A stretch of DNA of 64,000 nucleotides from Corylus avellana (lineage: Eukaryota; Streptophyta; Magnoliopsida; Fagales; Betulaceae), in assembly GCF_901000735.1 (NCBI RefSeq), contig NC_081546.1, positions 30,177,865 through 30,241,864 on the forward strand. The letters run 5' to 3'. How positions within the stretch are numbered: the stretch's first letter is position 1; every line of letters begins with the position of its first letter. The notes under the pieces were generated by a model that searched no databases, was not told the DNA's origin, and worked only from the letters and a program-made list of their open reading frames with translations. Of the stretch, positions 1 to 9,125 are shown one piece after another. A program made the position numbers and the translations under genes.

Positions 1-40
1 TAGTTTGTGTATAAGATTCATTTTCAGAGTTATATAAAGA

Positions 41-640
41 ATTTTTTTTTTTTTATGAATAATTCATTTCATTGGTGAGCACAGAGGGACGCGACCCTAA
101 TACACATGATGTATACAAAGAAAGTCCCCCTTAAATGCTAAACGAAGAACAAGAATCCACAAATTTAGAAAACTTAGAAAATTGAGAGATATTATACGCC
201 ACAATCCAACTAAAATGTGATTTGACTAGGATATTCTTGAGCTCTCCCATTGTCTTCTTACATTCTTCAAAACATCTAGCATTCTGCTTTCTCATATACT
301 CGACATTAAGCACAACACGGCTATCCTCCACACATCTAGAATTGAGCATCTACCCACTTGACCTTGCTAACAATCTAACACCTATACCACCCTTGTAGGC
401 ATAACCTAATGGACTCCGAATAGGGTACAAATCGCACTCCATGATGCTCTTGCCACTTCGCAATGGAGTAAAAGATGATTAATAGATTCTCTGCTCCTCC
501 TACACATGCAACACCATTTCACCACTATGACTCCTCTCTTTCTTAGAGTTAACTGAAGAAATTGATGGATAATTTGTATATAGAAGTCATGTTTCAATTT
601 TCCTAGATAGTGCTCATGACTATTTATTTCCATGTTTCAT
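41..640 (-). mobile_element. 5'-truncated L1-type LINE, 3' end of ORF2 plus tail
   Basis: On the minus strand the interval encodes the C-terminal zinc-binding region of a plant LINE ORF2. A piece with WCCMCRRSRESINHLLLHC lies around 406-633, followed by a piece with ARCFEECKKTMGEL around 131-349. The T run at 43-54 is the poly(A) tail read in reverse, and the adjoining sequence matches the 3' tail of the other LINE copies in this window (GTATAC, then a GGTCGCGTCCCTCTGTG-like stretch). The two coding pieces are in different frames, so the copy is dead. It ends about 35 bp before the splice acceptor of the MOCOS exon, so it lies in that gene's intron. No clear TSD was found. Confidence 0.8.
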
Positions 641-674
641 GAGTTCTTGAATGGCCTGTTGTGAGTTCATACAG

Positions 675-835
675 GTCCTTGATTATTTTAATGCTTCCCC
701 AAAGGACTACAAGTGCATATTCACTTCTGGGGCAACTGCAGCATTAAAGCTGGTTGGGGAGGCCTTTCCATGGAGCCACCAGAGCAGTTTTATGTACACG
801 ATGGAGAATCACAATAGTGTACTCGGGATCAGAGA
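675..835 (+). pseudogene. Single exon of molybdenum cofactor sulfurase (ABA3/MOCOS-like)
   Basis: The 161-bp open segment encodes VLDYFNASPKDYKCIFTSGA then TAALKLVGEAFPWSHQ and YTMENHNSVLGIRE. This matches the aminotransferase-like (NifS-type) domain of plant molybdenum cofactor sulfurase, the enzyme that sulfurates the cofactor of aldehyde oxidase and xanthine dehydrogenase (family knowledge). It is preceded by an acceptor (ATACAG) and ends at AGAGA|GTATCC, a phase-2 donor. No following exon is seen on the + strand before the next gene. Upstream exons would lie outside the window. It is either a gene fragment, a gene broken by the LINE cluster and the gap at 1768, or a gene whose next exons fall in the gap. 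Exon identity is strong; gene integrity is doubtful. Confidence 0.75.
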
Positions 836-1540
836 GTATCCTATAGTAGCTTGCCTTGTTCACCATATAGTTGGATAGGGTTAGGCACATTTTCTTTCAT
901 GCTTTTGAGTATTTTCTATGTATTTTTACTTCAACTCTTAGTTAATTAATTCATTGTTGAATCTTCCTAAATCTGCTCATAGCTTCCATGTTAATGCTGG
1001 CCATCTCATTGATGTGGGCTCTCTCTTACTAAAATCATAACAGTAGTGACACCTCGTTGATCTTAGTAATTAGTATCTGTGCATTTTCTTGTTTGATAAG
1101 CTTGATCAATATTACTAAATAGGAACATTGTTACTACTCTGGGCCTCCAGCAATTAGGTGTTGCCTCTGATTTTGATTAGCTGTTCATATCTATGTGAGT
1201 TGCCACTTGTTGGTAGGAAGATACGAAGACAGTTTCAAAACTACAGAGTCTTGAGTTCTTATAGACTCTTGTAGCAGGAACCCAGGATTTTTGTTACTCT
1301 ATCTAGATGAAGCAGAATGGAAAATTTGTGGCATCGGTTACTACTTCTAAGTTAAATTGTTTATGTTACTTCTTACTAGGGCCAAGTGAGCAAAGCCACT
1401 CATGAGTAGGTAGAAGCTTGCTCAGTAAGGCTTCGTGTATTTTTGATTATTTGATAAATAAACAAGCTCAAGCTTGATTTATAGGCTTATTTAATGAAAA
1501 GCAGGCTTGAGCAAGGAAAAGCTCGGCTTGACTGGGCTTT
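836..1540. other. Non-coding stretch, probably MOCOS intron
   Basis: AT-rich sequence with stop codons in all frames. I see no exon, RNA gene or clear terminal repeats. Confidence 0.4.
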
Positions 1541-1660
1541 TTTTTTTTAATAAGTAATTAAATCTCAATAGAAAGTACAAAGAACTGCAACCTGTACATA
1601 CATGAAGTATACAGGAGAGATGGTTGAAAGGGAGTTCTTTTGTCTTGAGATGTTTCATTT
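1541..1660 (-). mobile_element. LINE 3' tail fragment
   Basis: The T run at 1541-1550 followed by AATAAGTAATTAAATC and, further in, TGTACATACATGAAGTATAC is the reverse of the LINE 3' end seen at 5700-5773. Only the 3' end remains; the left end is hard to place. Confidence 0.6.
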
Positions 1661-1692
1661 CTTGGAGTGGCTTTTTTGTGCATTCATGGGAA

Positions 1693-1759
1693 GGAGACAA
1701 TTGTTTTTTTTTTATAAGTAATAATGCATTAAAGAGCGTAGAGGGGAGACAATTGTTTT
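1693..1759 (-). mobile_element. Micro-LINE insertion (~37 bp) with 15-bp TSD
   Basis: The 15-mer GGAGACAATTGTTTT occurs at 1693-1707 and again at 1745-1759. Between them lies only a T run and about 30 nt (TATAAGTAATAATGCATTAA, then AGAGCGTAGAGG). In reverse this is the extreme 3' end of the LINE family (CCTCTACGCTCTT, TTACTTATA, poly(A)). This is what an extremely 5'-truncated target-primed insertion looks like. Confidence 0.75.
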
Positions 1760-1767
1760 GATTGTGA

Positions 1768-1867
1768 NNNNNNNNNNNNNNNNNNNNNNNNNNNNNNNNN
1801 NNNNNNNNNNNNNNNNNNNNNNNNNNNNNNNNNNNNNNNNNNNNNNNNNNNNNNNNNNNNNNNNNNN
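1768..1867. other. Assembly gap (100 N)
   Basis: Exactly 100 N, the conventional placeholder for a gap of unknown size. Confidence 0.98.
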
Positions 1868-2041
1868 CTAAAATTGGTATTTCAGATGAAGGGAAGACAG
1901 GGGAGTTGGTGCTGTTGTTCAACTCTATTGAAGCTTCTAGGATTCAGGGTGGTGCTGATTTGGGAGGCCTCTTTGCCTATGTTCCAGCCCCAACAGGATT
2001 AAAGGAGCTCAAGGATGGTGAGAGGGGCACGTTGGTGGATC
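1868..2041 (+). other. Open segment just upstream of LINE ORF2, identity unknown
   Basis: One frame is open from near the gap to a stop just inside the ORF2 start (ISDEGKTGELVLLFNSIEA then GGADLGGLFAYVPAPTG). By position it should be the end of the LINE ORF1. It does not resemble the ORF1 end of the neighbouring LINE at 6611-7318, so it may be a host sequence carried with or adjoining the element. Not recognised. Confidence 0.3.
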
Positions 2042-5000
2042 ATGAAGCTTAATATCGTAGCATGGAATGTGAGAGGGTTGAATGCCCTCAAAAAAAGGTT
2101 GCGTATTAGGGGTTTATTGAAAGAGTGGAAAGTAGATGTAGTATGTTTGATTGAGACGAAGATGGAGGATATTTCCCGAGAGGTGGTTCATAGTCTTTGG
2201 GGAGGCCAACACGTAGGATGGAAGTTTAAAGGGTCGAATGGTTTGTCGGGGGGGATGTTATTGATGTGGGATAGGAGGGTGGTGGAGTGTAAGGAGGAGT
2301 ATGTGGGGCATTTCTCCTTGGCTTGCTCTTTTCAAAATGTGGAGGATAATTGGGAGTGGGCTTTTGGGGGGATTTATGGTCCGAATGAGGATGGGGAGAG
2401 AAGGGCTCTTTGGGAAGAGTTGGCTGGTTTGATGAATGTGTGGGAGGTTCCTTGGTGCTTTGGAGGGGATTTTAATATCGTTCGGTTCCCTAGTGAGCGC
2501 TCCAGTGTTTCTTACTATTCCACTGGCATGATGGATTTCTCGGATTTCATCTCAGAGAACAATTTGGTGGACATGCCTTTGATGGGGGGTCAATTTACGT
2601 GGTCTAATAATCAAGAAAATGAGAGCTGGTCTAGAATTGACCGTTTCTTGATTTCCTCGGATTGGGAAGATCATTACCCTGGAGTGTCACAAAGAAGACT
2701 TCAGCGCTTGATATCCGATCACTTCCCTTTATTATTGGATTGTGGGGCCCCTTGTGGAGGTAATAAGAGCTTTAAATTTCAAAATATGTGGCTTAAAGCT
2801 GAAGGCTTTGTTGATAAGGTTAGCTCTTGGTGGGGAACTTATTCATTTGAGGGTTTACCTAGTTTTGTGCTTGCAAAAAAATTGAAATCTCTCAAATTGG
2901 ATTTGAAAAAGTGGAATGAGGAGGAGTTTGGGGACATTGGGAGAAAGAAAAAGGAGCTATTGGGAGGTATTCAGGTGTTGGATGAATTGGCAGAGGAAAG
3001 AGGGTTAGCACAGGAGGAAAAGGTCCGAAAGGTGGATATGGTGAAAGAATTGGAGAACACCTTGCTTTGTGAAGAAATCCATTGGCGTCAAAAATCGAGA
3101 ACTTTGTGGCTCAAGGAGGGGGACCGCAATACTCGTTTTTTTCACAAGATGGCAAACTCTCACCGCAGGTACAATCGTGTGGAAGAGTTGCGTATTAATG
3201 GTGTTCTCTCCGATGATCCAGCTGAGGTAAAAGCTCACATTGTGAGTTATTATCAAAGCTTATACACGGAACAAAGCACGTGGCGACCTAGAATGGACAA
3301 CCAGCCTTTTTTGTCCATAGATGAGGAGGATAATAGGTGGTTGGAAAGAGATTTTGAGGAAAAGGAAGTTGGGGAGGTGGTTAAAGGCATGGATGGTGAT
3401 AAGGCTCCGGGTCCAGATGGTTTCTCCATGGCTTTTTTTCAAGCCTGCTGGGGTGTTGTCAAACATGATGTCATGGCGGTTTTTGCCGAGTTCCATCGTA
3501 GACGGCAATTGGTGAGGAGCTTGAATGCAACTTTTATTTCCTTGATCCCAAAAAAGGCAGATGCGGTGGAGATGAAGGATTTTCGGCCTATTAGTTTGGT
3601 GGGAGGGGTGTACAAAATTGTTTCTAAGGTTCTTGCTATTAGGATGAGAACTGTGTTGGGTAAGATCATATCATACTCTCAAAATGCTTTTATTGGGGGC
3701 CGCCAAATCCTAGATTCTGTCCTTATTGCAAATGAAAGTGTGGATAGTCGCATGAAGTCAGGGGTGCCCGGTGTTCTTTGCAAATTAGATTTGGAGAAGG
3801 CCTACGATCATGTGAACTGGGACTTTGTGTTGTATTTGCTGCGTAGGTGTGGGTTTGGTGAGAGGTGGAGGGCGTGGATGGAGTGGTGTATTACTTCGGT
3901 AAGATTTTCCATTCTTGTGAATGGTTCTCCGGAAGGCTTCTTTAATAGCTCAAGGGGAATTCGGCAAGGGGATCCCCTTTCTCCGTTACTTTTTGTGCTG
4001 GTTATGGAGGCCTTGAGTAAGATGGTGAATGTGTCGGTTGACCAAGGCTTTTTGACTGGTTTCTTCGGTGGGAAATAGGGGGTTATCGGAGTTAGTGGTT
4101 TCTCACTCTTTATTTGCTGATGACACATTGATTTTCTGTGAAGATTCTATCGAGCAAATCCGGTATGTGCGTCTCATTCTTCTATGTTTTGAAGCTGTGT
4201 CGGGTTTGAGAGTGAATCTTGGTAAATCTAAAATTGTGGCTATTGGTGAGGTGGAGAACATAGGGGTTTTAGCTAATATTCTTGGGTGTAGTGTTGCCGA
4301 CTTGCCGATGAAGTATTTGGGTCTCCCTCTTGGGGCGGGGCATAAGGATAAGGTTATGTGGAATGATGTGATCGAAAAAATGGAGCGTCAGATGGCAGGT
4401 TGGAAGAGAATGTATCTCTCTAAAGGAGGCCGTTTAACTCTCATTAAGAGTACGCTCTCTAATCTTCCGACTTACTTTTTGTCTTTGTTTCCAATTCCTA
4501 TAAGTGTAGCTAAAAGACTTGAGAAAGTATAAAGAGACTTCCTATGGGGAGGGATGGGAGAAGAGCATAAGCTACATCTTGTAAATTGGGATCAAGTCTG
4601 TCGTCCCCTTGGGTATGGTGGGCTTGGCATTCGTAAGTTGCATCATTTTAATCAAGCGCTTCTGGGTAAATGGCTTTGGAGATATGCTAATGAGAGTGAG
4701 GCTCTATGGTATAAGGTTATCAAAGCTAAATATGAAGATCAGGAGGGTGGTTGGTGCACAAAGGAGGTTTCGGGTTCCCATGGTGTGGGTTTATGGAAGC
4801 ACATTAGGCAAGGTTGGAATTTTTTTGCCAAAGGTATTCATTATGAGGTGGGGGTGGGTTCAAAAGTTCGCTTTTGGCATGATATCTGGTGTGGGGACTC
4901 CTCTTTGAAGCATGCTTTCCCGTCTTTGTACAGCATAGCCAGACATAAAGAAGCTTGGGTGAAGGATAACTTTATTTGGAGGAATGGGGTTGTCGAATGG

Positions 5001-5690
5001 AATGTCATTTTTGTGAGGTCGGTTCAGGATTGGGAGATGGATTTGATTTCCTCCTTTCTTGACCGGTTGTATTCGTACAAGATATCCTTAGGTTCTATGG
5101 ATTGTATTCGATGGTCTTCGTCTAAGAAAGGCAATTTCGAGGTTAAGTCCCTCTTCAAGGCCTTGTCCAAATGTGATCATGAATTGTTTCCTTGGAAGAG
5201 CATTTGGCGGACAAAGGTGCCATTGCGAGTGGCTTTTTTCGGGTGGACCGCGGCCTTAGGCAAAATTTTGACTCACGACATCCTGCGGAAGAGGAACATA
5301 GTGGTAGTGGAATGGTGTTGTATGTGCAAGAAGAATGGAGAGTCGGTTGATCATCTTCTTCTCCATTGCGAGATTGCAAGTGTTCTTTGGCATACTATTT
5401 TTGATCGGTTTGGGCTGTTTTGGGTCATGCCTTGCAAGGTGAGGGGCTTGTTCGAATGTTGGTGGTCAGGAGGAAGTTCTCGAAGCGCGGTAGTGTGGAA
5501 GATGATCCCTTTGTGTCTTATGTGGTGTATTTGGAATGAAAGGAATGCTAGATGCTTTGAAAACTCCACTAGGACTATAGAGGAATTGACTCATTTTTTC
5601 TTCTTTACTTTGTATTCCTGGACGGCCGCTTGGCTAGCTCCTATAGGAATTAGCTACTCTGATTTTCTTGTTCATTTTTCTCCCTCTTAG
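2042..5690 (+). pseudogene. L1-type LINE ORF2 (endonuclease-reverse transcriptase), one frameshift and one nonsense codon
   Basis: The start [14 protein letters not shown] is the usual plant LINE ORF2 N-terminus. Endonuclease (EEP fold) motifs: [29 protein letters not shown]. Reverse transcriptase motifs: [24 protein letters not shown] and the catalytic FADDTLIF near 4110. The C-terminal zinc region (zf-RVT) carries VAFFGWTAALGKILTHD and WCCMCKKNGESVDHLLLHC. The reading frame shifts by one base near 4060-4078, just before FADD. In the second frame a TAA at 4530-4532 stands where relatives read glutamine (EKV*RDFLWGG), consistent with CAA to TAA. The element is otherwise nearly complete through its 3' tail. 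Its 5' end runs into or near the gap at 1768. Confidence 0.93.
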
Positions 5691-5773
5691 GCGCTCTCTT
5701 GTATACTTCCCGTGTATATGGGTTGCGCCCCTCTGCGCTCTTTTATATCATATTTACTTATCAAAAAAAAAAA
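5691..5773 (+). mobile_element. 3' UTR and poly(A) tail of the LINE
   Basis: After the ORF2 stop come CTTGTATACTTCCCGTGTAT, GGGTTGCGCCCCTCTGCGCT, TTACTTATC and an A run ending at 5773. The same tail marks at least five other LINE copies in the window and is a useful family signature. Confidence 0.85.
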
Positions 5774-6587
5774 GCTTGCAAGCAAAAACAAAACCTGGCG
5801 AACCATGAAACACATAGGAGTCCCACCATTGTTTCACTTGGGCCACAAAACCATCTGCTTTAAGCCACATGTTCTCATACTTAAACGGCCTCTTCCCTTT
5901 TGACACCTCCCCCATCTCAAGGAAGATTGGGAAATGATCCGAGCACAGGTGGGATAGCCTCTTTTGCTTAACCCCTAGGCACCAGGCCTCCAACTCCGGG
6001 AAAATAAGAAACCGATCAATCTTTGACCACAAGGGGGGGTCATTAGAAATTGACCAAGTATACAAACTCCTAATCAGGGGAAGATCCATGAGCCCCTGAT
6101 CCGAAATGAAATTCGAGAATTCCATCATGGACGAGTCTAAATGAGCATCACCCGATCTTTCACTGGGAAAGCGAGTGACATTGAAATCACCCCCAATACA
6201 TCAAGGCAAGCCCCACCAACTAATAACACCTGCTAACTCCTCCAATAGAAGCCTCCTGTCCTTATAGAGATTCAGACCATAAACCCCAGCAAAAGCCCAA
6301 ACAGAATGGTCTCCACTGTTTTTAAAAGATACCGCCAAAGTGTAAGACCCCACGCAAACATCGACCTTCTCCACCACCCTATTGTCCCACATAATTAAAA
6401 TACCACCCGAAGCCCCACTAGAATCCAAACAACACCAATCCACATGACTCCTCCCCCATAAACTACGGACTATACTGTGAGACATCTCCTGAATCTTGGT
6501 TTCCTGAAGACAGACAATATCAGCCTTCCAATCTCTGAGCATATTACTTACCCTCAGACATTTATCCTTCCTGTTCAGCCCTCTCAC
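5774..6587 (-). pseudogene. Second LINE, start of ORF2 (endonuclease domain), truncated
   Basis: On the minus strand the sequence reads NVRGLNRKDKCLRVSNMLRD, then LQETKIQEMSHS (endonuclease), WAFAGVYGLN and later SDHFPIFLEMGEV. These are the opening 300 or so residues of a LINE ORF2. Stops near 6130-6200 and 6588-6596 break it. The reading ends at 5774, exactly where the poly(A) tail of the + strand LINE stops, so the rest of this copy is cut off there. The two endonuclease regions differ clearly in sequence, so they come from different elements. Confidence 0.85.
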
Positions 6588-6610
6588 ATTCTAAGAAAGA
6601 ATATTTAACT

Positions 6611-7747
6611 TCATAATGTCACCACCTGCCCCCTCCCCTTCCTATTGCCACGACTTGAACTCGCCCCTTTAGTGTCATAGTTTGCAGAACACTCCAAATT
6701 CCTTATCTCCCTCTTACCCTTAGCCCCACTGCTCGTATTCAAGATCATATCATTATTCCTACGTTCCTCTTCCAAGAAGGTCAAAAGCGCAAGCAATTGT
6801 AACTTGTGACCTGTATATGAGATCCCCACAATCGGATAAATCTCATTAGCACACTGGATTACCCAATCCAAGTAACCCTTCACACCCCCAGCATTAGGCC
6901 CATACGATTTCAGGGGAGAAGGCATACTGACCTCACAAGAATCTGTGCATGCATCTCGAGCCTTAACCTCCCTGCCCACCTTCCCAACAGAATAATCAGC
7001 TATGTCTCTAGTGTCCTGCAACAAGCCTAGCCCCTCACAAGCCTCCAAACCTACCTGATACCCATCTCCCTGCGACCACGGCACTAGCTCATTAGCCTCG
7101 ATCGGTGTAGGTACTAGACCTTCCTCCCCACTGACCTGCGACAACATCTTCGGCTGAATAGGAGACTCACTAGGCAAAACACGCAACCCCACACTGCCAG
7201 AACCCAATCCCGGCGCTGCCCCCATTGCCTCTGCGATCTGCACCCTCGGCGAAGACTTCTCTTTCAAAAACTGGGCCGGGCATGCCGAACCTTGGGCCAA
7301 CAAACCCTTCAACGACACACTCTAGGGAGCACCGGCATGCTCTGAAGACTTCTCCCCGTCAGAATGGGCTTTGGAGCACTCCACGCGATTATCCAAGACT
7401 TTGACAGGGCCACTCAGGGCTACCGGCGATAACGCCAGCGAGAGCATAGGACCACTGGCCAAAACTCTCGACCCCGCCTCTCCAGAACCCAGAATTGACG
7501 CTGACCCCACTGTCCTAGCAAGGGGTATCACCGGCGAAGCCTTTACCTTTGATGATTGAGACGAACCTGCTGGACCTAAGGCCAACAGAGACTTCGTCGG
7601 CGTACTTTGCGTCTCTTCGGTGGTACCCAACACAACCTCCCTGTTGGAGTGTTCTCCAGGAAACTCCTCCCAGTTAACAGCGTCATCGACCGGACCAACC
7701 ACGGCTACCGGCGACCTCGCCACCAAAGGCTCCGATGACGTCCCCAT
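6611..7747 (-). pseudogene. Second LINE, C-terminal part of ORF1
   Basis: Two in-series minus-strand pieces (7322-7747 and 6611-7318) are separated by a single stop codon. They are rich in Ser, Pro, Gly and Ala and end in SSSRGNRKGRGQVVTL directly before the ORF2 start, as in plant LINE ORF1 proteins. No N-terminal DUF4283 or zinc-knuckle region is visible, so the copy is 5'-truncated near 7747. It belongs with the endonuclease piece at 5774-6587. Confidence 0.7.
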
Positions 7748-7933
7748 TAATATGGAAAATATATATTGGATAACTTTCTTGATTAATCCGAAATAATCAT
7801 TTTTATTGGTACAATTGATTGCTTCTTTGACTGATACGAGATAGCAAGATGAGGCCGCATACTTTGTTTAGCTAACTTTTCATATCATCATCATGGTAGA
7901 TATTCTATATGCCAGCATCATTTAGAGTTGAGT

Positions 7934-8345
7934 TGTTAGATATTGAATTAATGGCATTAAAATATCTTAAAAGAAAAGATCAAAACAAAAATGTCAAGAG
8001 TAAGGCATAATATTTGAAGAATATTTTGAAAATAAAGATCAGCAAAAGAATGGAAAGAATCAAGTATAATATTTGAAGATTATTTCTTTGTCTCCAAGTT
8101 TAGGGATATTTTTGTATATTTATATTTTCTTTTTCTCCAAGTATTTTGTTTGGAGAATACTAAAAATCTAGCCTATATAAAGGCTCTGTTATTTTTCAAT
8201 TTAGTTTGAGGCATCAATAAAATTTGAGTCTTTTGGAGTGATTCTTTGTTTGCGACTAGGGTCTTTCTTTCCGTTATTTTCTCTTCGTGAATTCCCTTTT
8301 TAGCCTTCAATTCTTAACTTATGTTGTTATCATACGCTATCAAAA
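7934..8345 (+). mobile_element. Probable solo LTR
   Basis: Begins TGTTAGATATTGAATT, has a TATA-like CTATATAAAGGC near 8172, an AATAAA at about 8217, and a pyrimidine-rich end. This order is typical of a Copia-type LTR. No matching LTR, primer site or convincing target duplication was found, and the right border is approximate. Confidence 0.45.
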
Positions 8346-8420
8346 CAATCGTAAGCTGCCCGGACACTATCATTTTATTTAATTAAACTAGTGCATATGA
8401 TCATCTAACATTGGCTACAA

Positions 8421-8560
8421 TGCCTGAGTGAAGCTTTGCCTCCCCCATTAGATCGACTTGGACCATGTTTCGTTTATGGTACTGAAGTGGCTAGTACCAT
8501 ATTGTTTCAGGCTGTTGTTTCATGAGCATACAAGTTTAGTAGTGGCCAGAAAGTAATTAT
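8421..8560 (+). pseudogene. Orphan exon-like segment, unknown gene
   Basis: One frame reads CLSEALPPPLDRLGPCFVYG then TEVASTILFQAVVS, a stop, and AYKFSSGQKVI, followed by a textbook donor AT|GTAAGT at 8561. The amino-acid composition looks protein-like. The lone TGA could be a decayed CGA. Its exit phase (2) does not fit the first recognised exon of the MEB-like gene (entry phase 1), so it is probably not part of that gene. Not recognised. Confidence 0.3.
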
Positions 8561-9125
8561 GTAAGTATTAAAGTTTCCAGTGTCTCTGTCTAGATAATAT
8601 ACTTCTTATCTTAATTATTTACGTTTGGTAATGCACTTATAACTAAAAATTTAGAAAAATTGCTAGATGCAGGAAAATCATTAGTTTTCCTTTTGTTACT
8701 GCCTGCAATGAAATTTATTAAATACCCGTGTTTTCATGGATAAGTTCCACATATCACTTTGTGACGGACATATACATTTTAAGCACAAGAGTTTAATATG
8801 AAGATGTAGAAAATGAGCTTTACTAAATCTAGGATGGTAACTATTATTACTTTTGCTTTTTGCAAGTTTGAGAATTTCCCAAATCAATTACTACTTAATT
8901 TTACTTAACCCCCCAAGAGTTTTCATATTTGACAGATTCCTTTTAATATGCTTGGGATAAAGTTTACATGTGGTTGACCCCAATTAGTTGGTGGTGCCTA
9001 CCCCTAAAGCTGACACCAATTTAATTAAGGCTCTGCAGTTGATTTGACTTTTTTATTACGATTGTTTGAATTCAATTGTGCTGAACAGTTTGGTAATGAA
9101 ATGCTAATCTGCTGCATGCTTCCAG
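8561..9125. other. Non-coding stretch upstream of MEB-like exon
   Basis: AT-rich. No promoter or first exon of the downstream gene could be picked out. The frame of the first recognised exon stays open back to 9044 and contains in-frame ATGs shortly before 9126, so an alternative start there is possible. Confidence 0.35.

Noticed and set aside
1491..1922. 143-residue minus-strand frame across the gap at 1768
   Set aside because: It runs through N and LINE tail sequence; no real protein.
5774..7747. Twin-priming inversion of one LINE to explain the opposite-strand piece after 5773
   Set aside because: In twin priming the inverted part precedes the sense part and poly(A); here it follows the poly(A). 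The two endonuclease regions also differ and overlap in content, so they are separate elements.
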